64,000 nt of DNA. It comes from Bacillota bacterium (GTDB lineage: Bacteria > Bacillota > Bacilli > Paenibacillales > Paenibacillaceae). The notes under the pieces are model-generated. The model did not search any database. It had not been told where the DNA came from and saw nothing but the letters and a program-made list of their open reading frames with translations. The position numbers and the translations under genes were made by a program. The first letter of the stretch is position 1, and each line of letters opens with the position of its first letter. The stretch covers positions 35,005-99,004 of the forward strand of contig JAEZCJ010000213.1 in the NCBI GenBank assembly GCA_023433615.1, read 5' to 3'. This document shows, one piece after another, positions 16,842 through 24,542 of the stretch.

Positions 16842-18140
16842 TCACTGCGCAGCCTGCATAAGCTGTTCAAGCTCTGTCTGCGTGTGCTGCAGCGCCTCTT
16901 CGATGCTCAATTGCCGTTCAAGCGCCTGGCGATAATAGCCGCTGCGTATCTGCTGAAGCTTCACCGGCCAATCCGCCGGGAATTCCCAGAATCGCGTGAC
17001 GGGACGCGGGTTGGCTGTCAGCTGATAGAAGACGTCCAGCTCGGACGAATCGTCCGGCAGCCAGGAAGGAAGCTGCACCGCCGCAGCTTCGTACTTGACG
17101 GCTGTCTCCCGGCTGCTGAGTTCGCTGACAAGCTCCCAAGCTGCCTCCGGATATTCGGCATCCGCATAGACGGCATACAGGTACTCCGGCACAAGATTGC
17201 CTGCCGACCTGTCTCGCCCGTCTACTGGCTGCGTGACCATCCCCCATTCAATCGCCGGCTGCTCCGATTGCAGCGCGAGCACGTCGGCATAGCTGCCCAT
17301 CATCATCGCAGCCCGGCCGGATTCGAACAGGCCTTCCCCCGGCGCAGCCGCTCCAGCTCCCCGGCTATAGATGCTCCCGGAACGCTGCGCCTCGATCGCC
17401 GACCGGTAAGCCTCCGCCCAGCCTTCCGAATCGGTTGTCACTTCCCGCCGTTCCCAGTTCATATAATCAAGCTTCGCCGCCGCAGCGATCTGGTCTGCCA
17501 ACGCAAGCGGATCGCCGCTCAAGCCGTCATAATAGCCGTATACCGACTCGTCCGGGTTGTCGGAGGCGGAGGGGGCGAACCGTACGGCTGTCTGCAACAC
17601 TTCCTCCCAGCTCATCCGGTCGGTAGGAACCGGCACGCCGAACTCCCGGAACAGCGCGCTGTTATAGATGATCGCCTGACTCTGAAAATACGGCGCCAGT
17701 CCGGTTATCTGACCATTCCCGCTCTGCCGCACCCATTCCGCTATGCCGGGGTGCATCTCCTCGATCGGGTAATCGTCCCGCTCGATGAACGGATTGAGAT
17801 CGGACAATAGATCTTGTCTCGCCAGCATCCCGAATGACAGGGAATCCGCGATGACCACGTCAGGCTTCTCCGCTTCGATGAGCGCTTGAAGCCCGCCATA
17901 CTTGTCGGATAAGGAAGCCGCTTCCTCGCCGGCATCCACGAAGGCAATCGTCAGGTCTTCATGCTCCTGGGCGAACGCCCTGAGACCGAGATTATCCATC
18001 GTGACGCGGTCGTACAGCGATACAATCTTCAAGGTAGTCTCCGCTTCCTCATTGCGGTCTTGGAAGCAGCCCGTGAGCAGAAGCGTGAGGGTGAGCAAGA
18101 TTACGCCGCAGCCGGTTATGGGCTTGAGTTGATTGTTCAT
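16842..18140 (-). CDS. Solute-binding lipoprotein without cognate permease (second copy)
   Basis: 432 residues. Signal sequence with lipobox LTGC (Cys25), then a two-lobe family 1 solute-binding fold: YFQSQAIIYNSALFREFGVP near residue 150 is the conserved region where sugar-binding proteins read NKDLF. The start ATG overlaps the stop of the thioredoxin-like gene (ATGA), so the two are translationally coupled. No permease or importer ATPase is in the operon. It may serve as a receptor, chaperone or immunity protein for the exported peptide rather than as a sugar importer subunit; that is inference from context. Confidence 0.82.
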   Translation of the reverse strand: MNNQLKPITGCGVILLTLTLLLTGCFQDRNEEAETTLKIVSLYDRVTMDNLGLRAFAQEHEDLTIAFVDAGEEAASLSDKYGGLQALIEAEKPDVVIADSLSFGMLARQDLLSDLNPFIERDDYPIEEMHPGIAEWVRQSGNGQITGLAPYFQSQAIIYNSALFREFGVPVPTDRMSWEEVLQTAVRFAPSASDNPDESVYGYYDGLSGDPLALADQIAAAAKLDYMNWERREVTTDSEGWAEAYRSAIEAQRSGSIYSRGAGAAAPGEGLFESGRAAMMMGSYADVLALQSEQPAIEWGMVTQPVDGRDRSAGNLVPEYLYAVYADAEYPEAAWELVSELSSRETAVKYEAAAVQLPSWLPDDSSELDVFYQLTANPRPVTRFWEFPADWPVKLQQIRSGYYRQALERQLSIEEALQHTQTELEQLMQAAQ

Positions 18141-18580
18141 GGCCTTGCAGTTGCCTTATGAATAATTGCTGCCAGCTCTCCCCCTGTATCGGCGACACCC
18201 CAGCCCGTCACCTTCCCGGCCTCGTTCAATGTGTAGATGAACGGCGTTTCCGGCACGCGATAGACCGATTTGAAGCTGGAATAGGTAATCGAGTTCACGG
18301 GGAAGCCGAATCCGAAATAGTCGACGATACTGGCATTCTCTTCTGCGGAGCCATCCGTGAAAAGCACGAACTGTCCCTTGCCTTCCTCGGCTAGCTTGGC
18401 GATGTGCGGCAGCAGATCGATGCACGTTGAACAAGCGAACGACAGGAAGCTGCACACTATAGGAGAGCGGCCGTTCAACCACTCCTCGGCTCCCGGGAAC
18501 GCAGAGCCCGGCACCATCGGATTGACGCCTCTATCCCTCTTCTTACTGCCGAGTAATTCCACGAAATCGACCTTGCTCAT
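18137..18580 (-). CDS. Thioredoxin-like protein (CSTC)
   Basis: 147 residues from the ATG at 18580 (AGGG eight bases upstream; a GTG at 18589 is less likely). Thioredoxin fold with a redox motif Cys50-Ser-Thr-Cys53 after a beta-strand (PIVCSFLSFA) and a TPF cis-proline at about residue 113. No signal peptide or anchor is visible, which is odd for a protein expected to act on an exported peptide. It resembles TlpA/AhpC-type redox proteins. Coupled by an ATGA overlap to the downstream lipoprotein. Likely oxidises, reduces or isomerises disulfides of the six-Cys peptide or of a partner in the operon. Confidence 0.7.
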   Translation of the reverse strand: MSKVDFVELLGSKKRDRGVNPMVPGSAFPGAEEWLNGRSPIVCSFLSFACSTCIDLLPHIAKLAEEGKGQFVLFTDGSAEENASIVDYFGFGFPVNSITYSSFKSVYRVPETPFIYTLNEAGKVTGWGVADTGGELAAIIHKATARP

Positions 18581-18616
18581 GGCGCACACCCTTTCTTATA
18601 TGATGTAGGATTAACT

Positions 18617-19927
18617 TTACTGTCTTCTCAATTCTGCCGTGAGCAGCGCTTCTAACGAAGCCAACGCTTCTTCAACCGTCTGCCTCTCCGCTAGGACGTC
18701 TCCGACGGCGCGAACCGCTTGCTCGCTGTAGAAGGCATACGCCTCCTCGGGTATAGCGTCATACAGGAACAAGCCCTTCGGTACGACCTCCTGACTATAG
18801 AACGGAGACAAGTCCAGCTTCCAACTGCTCTCAGGGATGGCGATCTTAGCGGGAATCATGCCTGTAAATTGATTCTTAACAGCAGCCTTCTGTCTCGCTA
18901 TCGCATCGCTGTTCGCGAATTCGAGCAATGCCCAGGCTTCCTCTTGAACAGATGACTGCTTAGCGATCGAATAGATATCTGCCGGTTGTAAAAATGCTTG
19001 GTACGTTCCCGGAGGCGCCGCCATTCCCCAATCCTTCATCGCATCGTCCATTCGGAGCAGCGGCAGAAGGTCCGAGTTCGCAAGGATCATGGCCGCTTGC
19101 CCCTCCAAGAAAGGCCAGTATTTCTCCGTGCTGATGACGCCTTCGAACGGCTGATCCTCTTCTTCCCGAATGGGGACAAAGTCAATCGCGCCGGCGCGAT
19201 AGCCTTCTATAATACTGTTCCATATTGCAGTCCATGCCTCCGTGTGCAGCGTACCCGCCTGCCCGTTCATATCCGCAGGGGCCAGCCATTCCGTCCTCCC
19301 CGCGTATTCGATTAGCTGGAACAGCCTTGAGTCTGCCGCGTTCTTCCCCGCTGAGACGAGGCCATATTGCTTGTTCCCTTGGTCGTCTTCGTCCGGGAAC
19401 GATGCTGCCACTCGCATGAGGTCGCTCCATGTCATGCCATCGGAAGGATAGTCGAGACGGTATCGATCGAAAATAGCTTTATTGTAGAAGAGCGCCAGGC
19501 TGTGGATGTCGGATGGGATGCCGTAGAGTGCATCATCGCCCGCGGCAGGCTTCAGGCTCGCCATGACCGAAGCCGGATAACCGGCAAGATCATAGCCATG
19601 CCGCTGCACCAGCCCGTCCAGCGAAACCACTATTCCTGCCTCGACGAGACTGTAGTAGAAATATCCCCCGCTGACTATGAGATCCGGTTGTTCTTCGTTC
19701 ATCCATCGCTGGACCGCAGATTCGTTATTTGCAATGTCGGGAATCCCCGTATATTCAAGCCGAATATGCGGATTCGCCTCTCGAAACGCAAGCCCGAAAT
19801 CCCGCTCGAAGTTTTTGGATGAGTAAGTCGCGACTTTCAGCGTAACCGTCTCTTTCGGCGTGTCCTTGCTGCATGACGCAAGTATCAGGATCAGGCTCAT
19901 GGCGACCAATACAGCACGCAATCGCAT
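18617..19927 (-). CDS. Solute-binding lipoprotein without cognate permease (first copy)
   Basis: 436 residues from the ATG at 19927, which follows AAGGGGG and places the lipobox LASC (Cys19) correctly; a longer frame from 20011 would add a charged non-signal stretch. Family 1 solute-binding fold (HSLALFYNKAIFDRYRLDYP near residue 130). About the same size and plan as the second lipoprotein of the operon but clearly diverged. Immediately follows the ABC exporter gene. No membrane permease is encoded nearby, so classical sugar import is unlikely unless it shares permeases encoded elsewhere. Confidence 0.83.
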   Translation of the reverse strand: MRLRAVLVAMSLILILASCSKDTPKETVTLKVATYSSKNFERDFGLAFREANPHIRLEYTGIPDIANNESAVQRWMNEEQPDLIVSGGYFYYSLVEAGIVVSLDGLVQRHGYDLAGYPASVMASLKPAAGDDALYGIPSDIHSLALFYNKAIFDRYRLDYPSDGMTWSDLMRVAASFPDEDDQGNKQYGLVSAGKNAADSRLFQLIEYAGRTEWLAPADMNGQAGTLHTEAWTAIWNSIIEGYRAGAIDFVPIREEEDQPFEGVISTEKYWPFLEGQAAMILANSDLLPLLRMDDAMKDWGMAAPPGTYQAFLQPADIYSIAKQSSVQEEAWALLEFANSDAIARQKAAVKNQFTGMIPAKIAIPESSWKLDLSPFYSQEVVPKGLFLYDAIPEEAYAFYSEQAVRAVGDVLAERQTVEEALASLEALLTAELRRQ

Positions 19928-19946
19928 GGCATTTCCCCCTTTTCTG

Positions 19947-21713
19947 CTATGTATGAATGACTTCATGCGATACGCTTCCTTCTTCGCGGTTCGCTTCCCA
20001 CATCTCCGCATATTTTCCTTGCTGCCTCATTAACGCCGCGTGACTGCCCTGCTCGATTACGACGCCCTGATCCATCACGATGATTCGATCTGCGTTCACT
20101 GCCAGCTTCAGATTATGCGTGACGAGCACGAGGATACCGGATGCATGTTTCTTCCGGATCATGTCGATCAGCGCCATCTCTGTCACCGGGTCAATTTCGG
20201 ATGTCGGTTCGTCTAAGATCAGCAGCGAGCATTGCTTATACAGCGCCCTCGCCACGGCGAACCGTTGCCACTGCCCGCCGGAGAGCTCTCTGGCACCCAG
20301 ATAGTCATTACCCAGCACGGCATCCAGCTCATGCTTGAGCTCACCTGTCAGCAGCATTGGGTATTCGCCCAGCAGCGCATCGATGTCTTGCTTCTCATAA
20401 TCATCGCGCATCGCGATATTCTCGTAGCCGCTTAGCGGATACCGATTGAAGTCTTGGTTGACCAGCGCGATCTGCTCGTATACGCTCTTTCTGCTCAACC
20501 GGTTAATATCCTGATTATTAATCATCAATACATGATCTGGGACTTCGTGCAGTCCTGCAATTATTTTGGCAAGCGTCGACTTGCCCGAGCCATTCTCCCC
20601 GACGAGTACGATGAATTCGCCTGCCTGCATATACAGCCGAATGTTGGCGAGCGTCTGCCGGGATCGCGCAGGGTAGGCGAACGACAAGTCCCTGAGTTCA
20701 ATCGAATGGATCGGTTCAACGAGTTCATCTTGCTGTTCGCCGTGATCGGTCACGTATTGATGAATAAAGTCAGCGAGCTGCTTGCGGAATAAGAGCACCT
20801 TCTTGTTGGAGCCCGATAAGATCCAGAAGGTCTTCAGCGCGCCGACCAACGACAATGCGGTCGTTGACACAGCCATATAATCGCCGATTGACATGGCATT
20901 CCCCGTTACCCGGAACAGAAGAATGATCTGGATGACGAAGTACCCGGCGGGGCTGATGATGTCCATACCGAATCCCCACGCCATATTCTTCGTCAGAAGC
21001 CTCCGCTTCGCGGCTATCAGTACCCGATTGAGGCGATCCCACTTCGCGGACAGCACTTTACGGTAAGCGTAGAGGATCAACTCCTTCTGTGCATACGGAT
21101 TGAACAGCAGCGCGAGAATGTTCCGCGATTCCATGCTCGCTTGCGAATGTACGGCCTGGTGCGCCAGCGTTCGCTTCGCTTCCCCGATTGTGAACATTAG
21201 GCCCGGAATCGAAGCAGCGAACGCAACTCCCACGACCATCCAAGAATAGTGGGAGACGAGATATACATAGACCGCAACCATCACAAGCTGATGCAGCATA
21301 TCGATGGTCGTTCCTATGAGCTGCCCCGCGTGCGCAATATTATTTTTCAGCAAGTAGAAATCATCCTTATAACGAGGCGATTCCAGCTTGGTAATCGTAT
21401 GGATGGCTGACGTCACACCCAAGAGATAGTGATCCAGCTGATGGGAGACTCGCATCATATAGATCTCTTGGATATAGCTGCGCAGCCGGCCTGCGGCCAA
21501 CTCGGCCAACTGCACGATCATTAGAATGAGCGCTATCGCGGCCAATGAAGCAGTATTGCCTTGCACCCCGCCTAGCAGATCGAAGAACACTTTCGTCTGC
21601 TCGAACTTCACCCAACCGATCACGGGGGCGGCGGCGATCAGCAAGACAATGCCGGCGAGCAGCGGTCCAGAGCCGCGAATCAACAGATATGCCCATGCGC
21701 GCATTCCTATCAT
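19947..21713 (-). CDS. ABC exporter (membrane plus ATPase) of the six-Cys peptide operon
   Basis: 588 residues: five or six membrane helices (about 10-300), then an ATPase domain with Walker A GENGSGKST (about 372-380), signature ELSGGQWQRFAVARAL (476-491) and Walker B LLILDEPTSEID with the catalytic Glu, so it can work as a homodimer. No N-terminal C39 peptidase, meaning it would export a leaderless or separately processed substrate. The start ATG overlaps the stop of the thioredoxin-like gene (ATGA). The best candidate cargo is the 63-residue cysteine-rich peptide encoded two genes upstream. Confidence 0.88.
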   Translation of the reverse strand: MIGMRAWAYLLIRGSGPLLAGIVLLIAAAPVIGWVKFEQTKVFFDLLGGVQGNTASLAAIALILMIVQLAELAAGRLRSYIQEIYMMRVSHQLDHYLLGVTSAIHTITKLESPRYKDDFYLLKNNIAHAGQLIGTTIDMLHQLVMVAVYVYLVSHYSWMVVGVAFAASIPGLMFTIGEAKRTLAHQAVHSQASMESRNILALLFNPYAQKELILYAYRKVLSAKWDRLNRVLIAAKRRLLTKNMAWGFGMDIISPAGYFVIQIILLFRVTGNAMSIGDYMAVSTTALSLVGALKTFWILSGSNKKVLLFRKQLADFIHQYVTDHGEQQDELVEPIHSIELRDLSFAYPARSRQTLANIRLYMQAGEFIVLVGENGSGKSTLAKIIAGLHEVPDHVLMINNQDINRLSRKSVYEQIALVNQDFNRYPLSGYENIAMRDDYEKQDIDALLGEYPMLLTGELKHELDAVLGNDYLGARELSGGQWQRFAVARALYKQCSLLILDEPTSEIDPVTEMALIDMIRKKHASGILVLVTHNLKLAVNADRIIVMDQGVVIEQGSHAALMRQQGKYAEMWEANREEGSVSHEVIHT

Positions 21714-22153
21714 AACAGACTGAACTGATAATTCGGGCTTATCGGTTCGCTTACCGTAATCCGCATGGAGCGGTCAATGCGGTAGACCCATGGAATCGCG
21801 GGAACCTTCAGCTGATCGACCATGAATTCAATCGGTCTAGCATAGAGCTCCAGCCTGTCGCCGAGCGCCTCTTGGATCAGTCCGAGCTCCGCTTCATCGC
21901 AGTCGATCAAGAGAATAAGCTTAGCTAGGACAGCCTTGTCCTGTAGCTTGTTCAACCAATAAAGGCATGGCCTGCAGCCGGTACTTAGCGTCAGTATATA
22001 TCCGCCGTCCGCCAATTGCCGATATAAGGTGAATTGCCCGTCACGATCCAGCGGAAAATCCGGAAGCCGGTCTCCCGCATGATATTGCGTCGGTTTCCTT
22101 AAGAACCTCCTGCAGCTATCGCTCAGTACCGCCGTCTCTTCCATCTGCTCCAT
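21710..22153 (-). CDS. Thioredoxin-like protein (CRPC), MauD/TlpA-like
   Basis: 147 residues. Beta-strand YILTLSTG followed by Cys60-Arg-Pro-Cys63, and a cis-proline in VPAIPW (Pro121): a thioredoxin fold with an active CxxC. Sequence around it (LPDFPLDRDGQFTLYRQL) resembles the strand-turn start of TlpA/MauD domains. No signal peptide seen. Sits between the peptide gene and the exporter and is coupled by ATGA overlap to the exporter. In methylamine-dehydrogenase clusters MauD and MauE together help a small Cys-rich subunit fold; the same logic is suggested here. Confidence 0.7.
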   Translation of the reverse strand: MEQMEETAVLSDSCRRFLRKPTQYHAGDRLPDFPLDRDGQFTLYRQLADGGYILTLSTGCRPCLYWLNKLQDKAVLAKLILLIDCDEAELGLIQEALGDRLELYARPIEFMVDQLKVPAIPWVYRIDRSMRITVSEPISPNYQFSLL

Positions 22154-22194
22154 GATATCCTCCTCTCCGATCTAGCCCGGCTCTTATGCTGTAA

Positions 22195-22228
22195 CGCCAT
22201 TCCCCCTCGGGGGCGAGGGGGAATGGCG
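22195..22228 (-). terminator. Perfect 15-bp hairpin after the peptide gene
   Basis: CGCCATTCCCCCTCG and CGAGGGGGAATGGCG flank a four-base loop. It begins eight bases after the peptide stop and ends about 40 bases before the next start. No T-tract follows, so it probably acts as partial terminator and 3' mRNA stabiliser, raising peptide yield over the downstream genes. Confidence 0.75.
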
Positions 22229-22235
22229 CCAGCCG

Positions 22236-22427
22236 TTACTGGGAGCAGCAAAGACCTGTGTCCTGGGATTGATAGTCATAGTAGACATCGAAAGGACTCG
22301 GTCTAACGCAAGTTTGCTTCGAATAATTCATGTAGCGGTACAGCGAGCTGGAACCGCTGCATAGGCTTGTACTGCATGATTCCCACGTTTCAATACCTGC
22401 GTTAATGTATCCCGGATCGCACGCCAT
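22236..22427 (-). CDS. Six-cysteine, tyrosine-rich small peptide (63 aa), putative exported product
   Basis: Unrecognised family. Cys at 3, 18, 23, 40, 60 and 61 (three possible disulfides), seven Tyr, one Trp in ETWESC, Ser-rich centre, no signal peptide, no double-glycine leader and little charge. The ATG at 22427 has AGGAGG eight bases upstream. A possible promoter of its own lies within the end of the MauE-like gene, and a 15-bp perfect hairpin follows. Neighbours encode a MauE-like protein, two CxxC thioredoxin-like proteins and a peptidase-less exporter, which suggests an oxidatively folded or cross-linked secreted peptide (bacteriocin, signal or cofactor-bearing subunit). No function can be assigned from sequence. 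Confidence 0.72.
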   Translation of the reverse strand: MACDPGYINAGIETWESCSTSLCSGSSSLYRYMNYSKQTCVRPSPFDVYYDYQSQDTGLCCSQ

Positions 22428-22480
22428 GTCATATTCCTCCTTTCATTTCTAATTTGGACGGCTATGCCAGCCGCAGATCA

Positions 22481-22509
22481 ATCATAGCACCGTCGTAATT
22501 TACATTAAA
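22481..22509 (-). promoter_or_regulatory. Candidate promoter of the six-Cys peptide gene
   Basis: Minus strand: extended -10 TG-C-TATGAT (atcata at 22481-22486) and a weak -35 TTTAAT (22504-22509) with 17-base spacing, about 55 bases upstream of the peptide start and overlapping the last codons of the MauE-like gene. Confidence 0.42.
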
Positions 22510-23366
22510 TCCCTCATATGCGGTATTATTGGATAATACTCTTGTGTATCGAGCTCCATATATGCGATCACTTCGCTATAGCGAGTGACCTTGCCCTTAT
22601 GTCCGACATAGAGAATCGGATTCATCTGGTCCAGAGAAGCATGTTCCGGCGTACTGCCAGCCTTGTACTCGATCACATCATGGCTGCGCCAAGCAAGCCG
22701 CTTAAGCCGCCATGCATACTCCGGCGCTGCAAGGAGGATATGGTAGCCTTGCAGTCGCGCAAGCAGACGTTCGATCTCAGGCAATTGCGGAGATCGGTAG
22801 CTTAGCACAAGCAGCGTGAAGTCGAGCCGCCGTTCTTGAATAGCCGGGTTCAGCACCTGCAGATGCTCGGCTCGCTCGCCAAGCTCGCGCCGATATGTCA
22901 CAGCCCATGTGACGCAGGCTGCTGCCAGCACCGCGAGCCCTACTCCCGCGCTGCCTTCGGAGCTTATGCTGCGTGCAGGCATCCAATAGCCAGCAACGAC
23001 TAGCAGGATGAGCGCTGCATTCCTGGCGAGCGGATAACGGTTCAGCCAGCTCGCTCTTCCGAAGCAGGAACAATTGGCGCCGCTCTCCGTCCGCCGCCTG
23101 CGCACGATGGTCATTGCAGTGAAGATGAATAGGGCCGTTAATGCCGCCGTCTCCTTATAGCCCTCGTATCCGATGATGAAGAGTATGGCAAGCATAAGCT
23201 CCGCGGCAAGCGCCGCGATGCTTGCGATAGGGACAAGCCGTGTCCCCACGATGTGGAATGACCGGATTTCCAGTTCGAAATCCCGGATGGCGTGCGCCTT
23301 AAGCAGCGCCGACGTCAGGAACACATAGGCCATCAATGCATCGATTGCATAGCTCAATATCGACAT
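22500..23366 (-). CDS. MauE/DoxX-like redox membrane protein with C-terminal thioredoxin-like domain
   Basis: 288 residues. Four or five membrane helices in the first 155 residues and the Cys99-Ser-Cys101-Phe-Gly motif at the end of a cytoplasmic/extracytoplasmic loop match the CxCFG motif of MauE, a protein needed for disulfide-rich methylamine dehydrogenase light chain. Residues about 165-288 form a soluble domain; LLVLSYRSPQLPEIERLL has the layout of a TlpA/MauD active site but with Ser-Pro-Gln-Leu instead of Cys-x-x-Cys, so I infer a degenerate thioredoxin domain fused to MauE. It starts seven bases after the LuxR-type gene. Probable membrane oxidoreductase for the neighbouring peptide. 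Confidence 0.75.
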   Translation of the reverse strand: MSILSYAIDALMAYVFLTSALLKAHAIRDFELEIRSFHIVGTRLVPIASIAALAAELMLAILFIIGYEGYKETAALTALFIFTAMTIVRRRRTESGANCSCFGRASWLNRYPLARNAALILLVVAGYWMPARSISSEGSAGVGLAVLAAACVTWAVTYRRELGERAEHLQVLNPAIQERRLDFTLLVLSYRSPQLPEIERLLARLQGYHILLAAPEYAWRLKRLAWRSHDVIEYKAGSTPEHASLDQMNPILYVGHKGKVTRYSEVIAYMELDTQEYYPIIPHMRDLM

Positions 23367-23373
23367 ATGCGCC

Positions 23374-23604
23374 TCAGTCGAAAAGAATCTTAAGCAGCAG
23401 TGCTGTCTTCGAATGGACTTCCGCCTTTTTGTGGATGCTCTTAATCATGGTGCGAACGGTATGCTCACTTAACCACAACCGATGTGCAATCGAACGATAG
23501 TCGTGATCCTGAAGCCACAACAGCGCGACACTCGCCTCCCTCTCGGATAACTTCACGCTCTGAAGCTTATGTTCCAGGACTGCTACATGCGTATCGCTTA
23601 ACAT
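23374..23604 (-). CDS. LuxR-type HTH protein (stand-alone DNA-binding domain)
   Basis: 76 residues from the ATG at 23604 (GGGG eight bases upstream); a GTG at 23613 is possible but overlaps that site. The whole protein is one LuxR-type helix-turn-helix: LSEREASVALLWLQDHDYRSIAHRLWLSEHTVRTMIKSIHKKA, split here as LSEREAS (start), the DYRSIAHRL turn helix and the LSEHTVRTMI recognition helix. No receiver or ligand domain, so it resembles GerE-sized regulators. First gene of the peptide operon, likely its own regulator through the repeated TGATCAATT sites upstream. Confidence 0.82.
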   Translation of the reverse strand: MLSDTHVAVLEHKLQSVKLSEREASVALLWLQDHDYRSIAHRLWLSEHTVRTMIKSIHKKAEVHSKTALLLKILFD

Positions 23605-23732
23605 TATTGGCACCCCGTTTCATTAAGTTTGGAATTCCCTGCGCGAAGTCAGCGCCACCTCCTTCTCGATTCCTAATATGGATGCATTTGCCACACTGTT
23701 TCAGTGTACGAATGGATGCCTGCCAGTGTCTA

Positions 23733-23762
23733 TGATCAATTCAAGCGATGTGGTGATCAATT
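23733..23762. repeat. Direct repeat TGATCAATT x2, 21-bp period
   Basis: Two exact 9-bp copies whose starts are 21 bp apart (two helical turns), each containing the palindrome TGATCA. They lie about 130-160 bases upstream of the LuxR-type gene and are candidate operator sites for the operon. Confidence 0.45.
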
Positions 23763-23853
23763 TTACTAACAGCTGGTGCATCTAGATCAAGAGGGTCGAT
23801 TCGGGAGCCAATTACTTGAAGCCAGCCAATTCGCCTGCTGGCAGAAAAGAGAA

Positions 23854-23880
23854 GATCACCACCCCGTGTGGATGGTGATC
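23854..23880 (-). terminator. Hairpin GATCACCA...TGGTGATC
   Basis: Eight-bp stem with an 11-base loop. On the minus strand it is followed by TTCTCTTTTC, so it probably ends the toxin/immunity transcript coming from the right. Confidence 0.5.
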
Positions 23881-24029
23881 CCCCTGATTTTGTAAATTGC
23901 TTCAGATATTTAACCCACGTAGGACCAATCGCCTCGCTCGATGGAATACCGTATGAAGATGGTCAGGAATATCCGTATCTTCTAAACGTTTGGATTTGTT
24001 GATCTGAATAAAGCATCGGTGACAGACCC

Positions 24030-24431
24030 TCACCAAATTCTCCACCAAGGTGGTTTTAATTTCTTAACTTCGTTCATATCTATTTCAAACCCATCGAATT
24101 GTGTTTTTGTATCAACTGCAGAAATCATCAACATATCAGCTAGTTCTTCTAATGCTTCATTACTCAAATTGCACACCGGAGTGATAATTTCTATTAAATA
24201 CTTTGAACTCTCATCTTGCTCGAATATGGTTACCTTGAATCCACCTTGATATTCAGCTTTTAAACTTTCTGCTTGTTCATACAAATCAGCGACTAGATAC
24301 GCATTAATTCGCCCTTTGTCTCCTTTTCTTATTCCCTTTTCACATAGTTGCTGCCAAAGCATTTTTGTAATTTTATGTTGTTTTAGTCTTTCAATCGGGT
24401 CGACTTTCTCGATTCCAGCAAATACACTCAT
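24030..24431 (-). CDS. RraB-like domain protein, possible immunity protein
   Basis: 133 residues, soluble, acidic, AT-rich coding compared with the window. The pattern of a GD-x-RINAYLVADLYEQAESLKAEY helix (split: GDKGRINAYL, ADLYEQAESL), a beta-hairpin GFKVTIFEQD and a C-terminal ELADML... FDGFEID resembles the RraB (RNase E inhibitor-like) fold; the ending TQFDGFEID matches the usual DGWE position. Such small proteins often follow RHS toxins as immunity genes. It lies two genes downstream of the RHS toxin on the same strand. Alternative: unrelated regulator of RNA turnover. Family call is by eye only. Confidence 0.5.
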   Translation of the reverse strand: MSVFAGIEKVDPIERLKQHKITKMLWQQLCEKGIRKGDKGRINAYLVADLYEQAESLKAEYQGGFKVTIFEQDESSKYLIEIITPVCNLSNEALEELADMLMISAVDTKTQFDGFEIDMNEVKKLKPPWWRIW

Positions 24432-24542
24432 AAAGGTTACCCTCGAATCTGTAATTATATTCTATATTCGCGCCTGGTAATCGTGAAATGCTTATGCTGC
24501 TAAGTTCGCATTTCCAAAATCACCAGCCCGGTTTAACATCGC

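Larger units (their letters stand above)
23614..24029. other. Intergenic region upstream of the peptide operon
   Basis: 416 bases without a convincing gene. It holds the direct repeat TGATCAATT (23733-23741 and 23754-23762), a strong AAGGAGGTG ribosome-like site near 23653-23661 with no usable ATG after it, and the hairpin at 23854-23880. AT content rises towards the right, where the toxin/immunity region begins. Confidence 0.6.

Noticed and set aside
23630..23661. Short leader ORF after a strong AAGGAGGTG upstream of the LuxR-type gene
   Set aside because: Only GTG overlapping the ribosome site or CTG could start it, and it ends after about ten codons; too weak to call.
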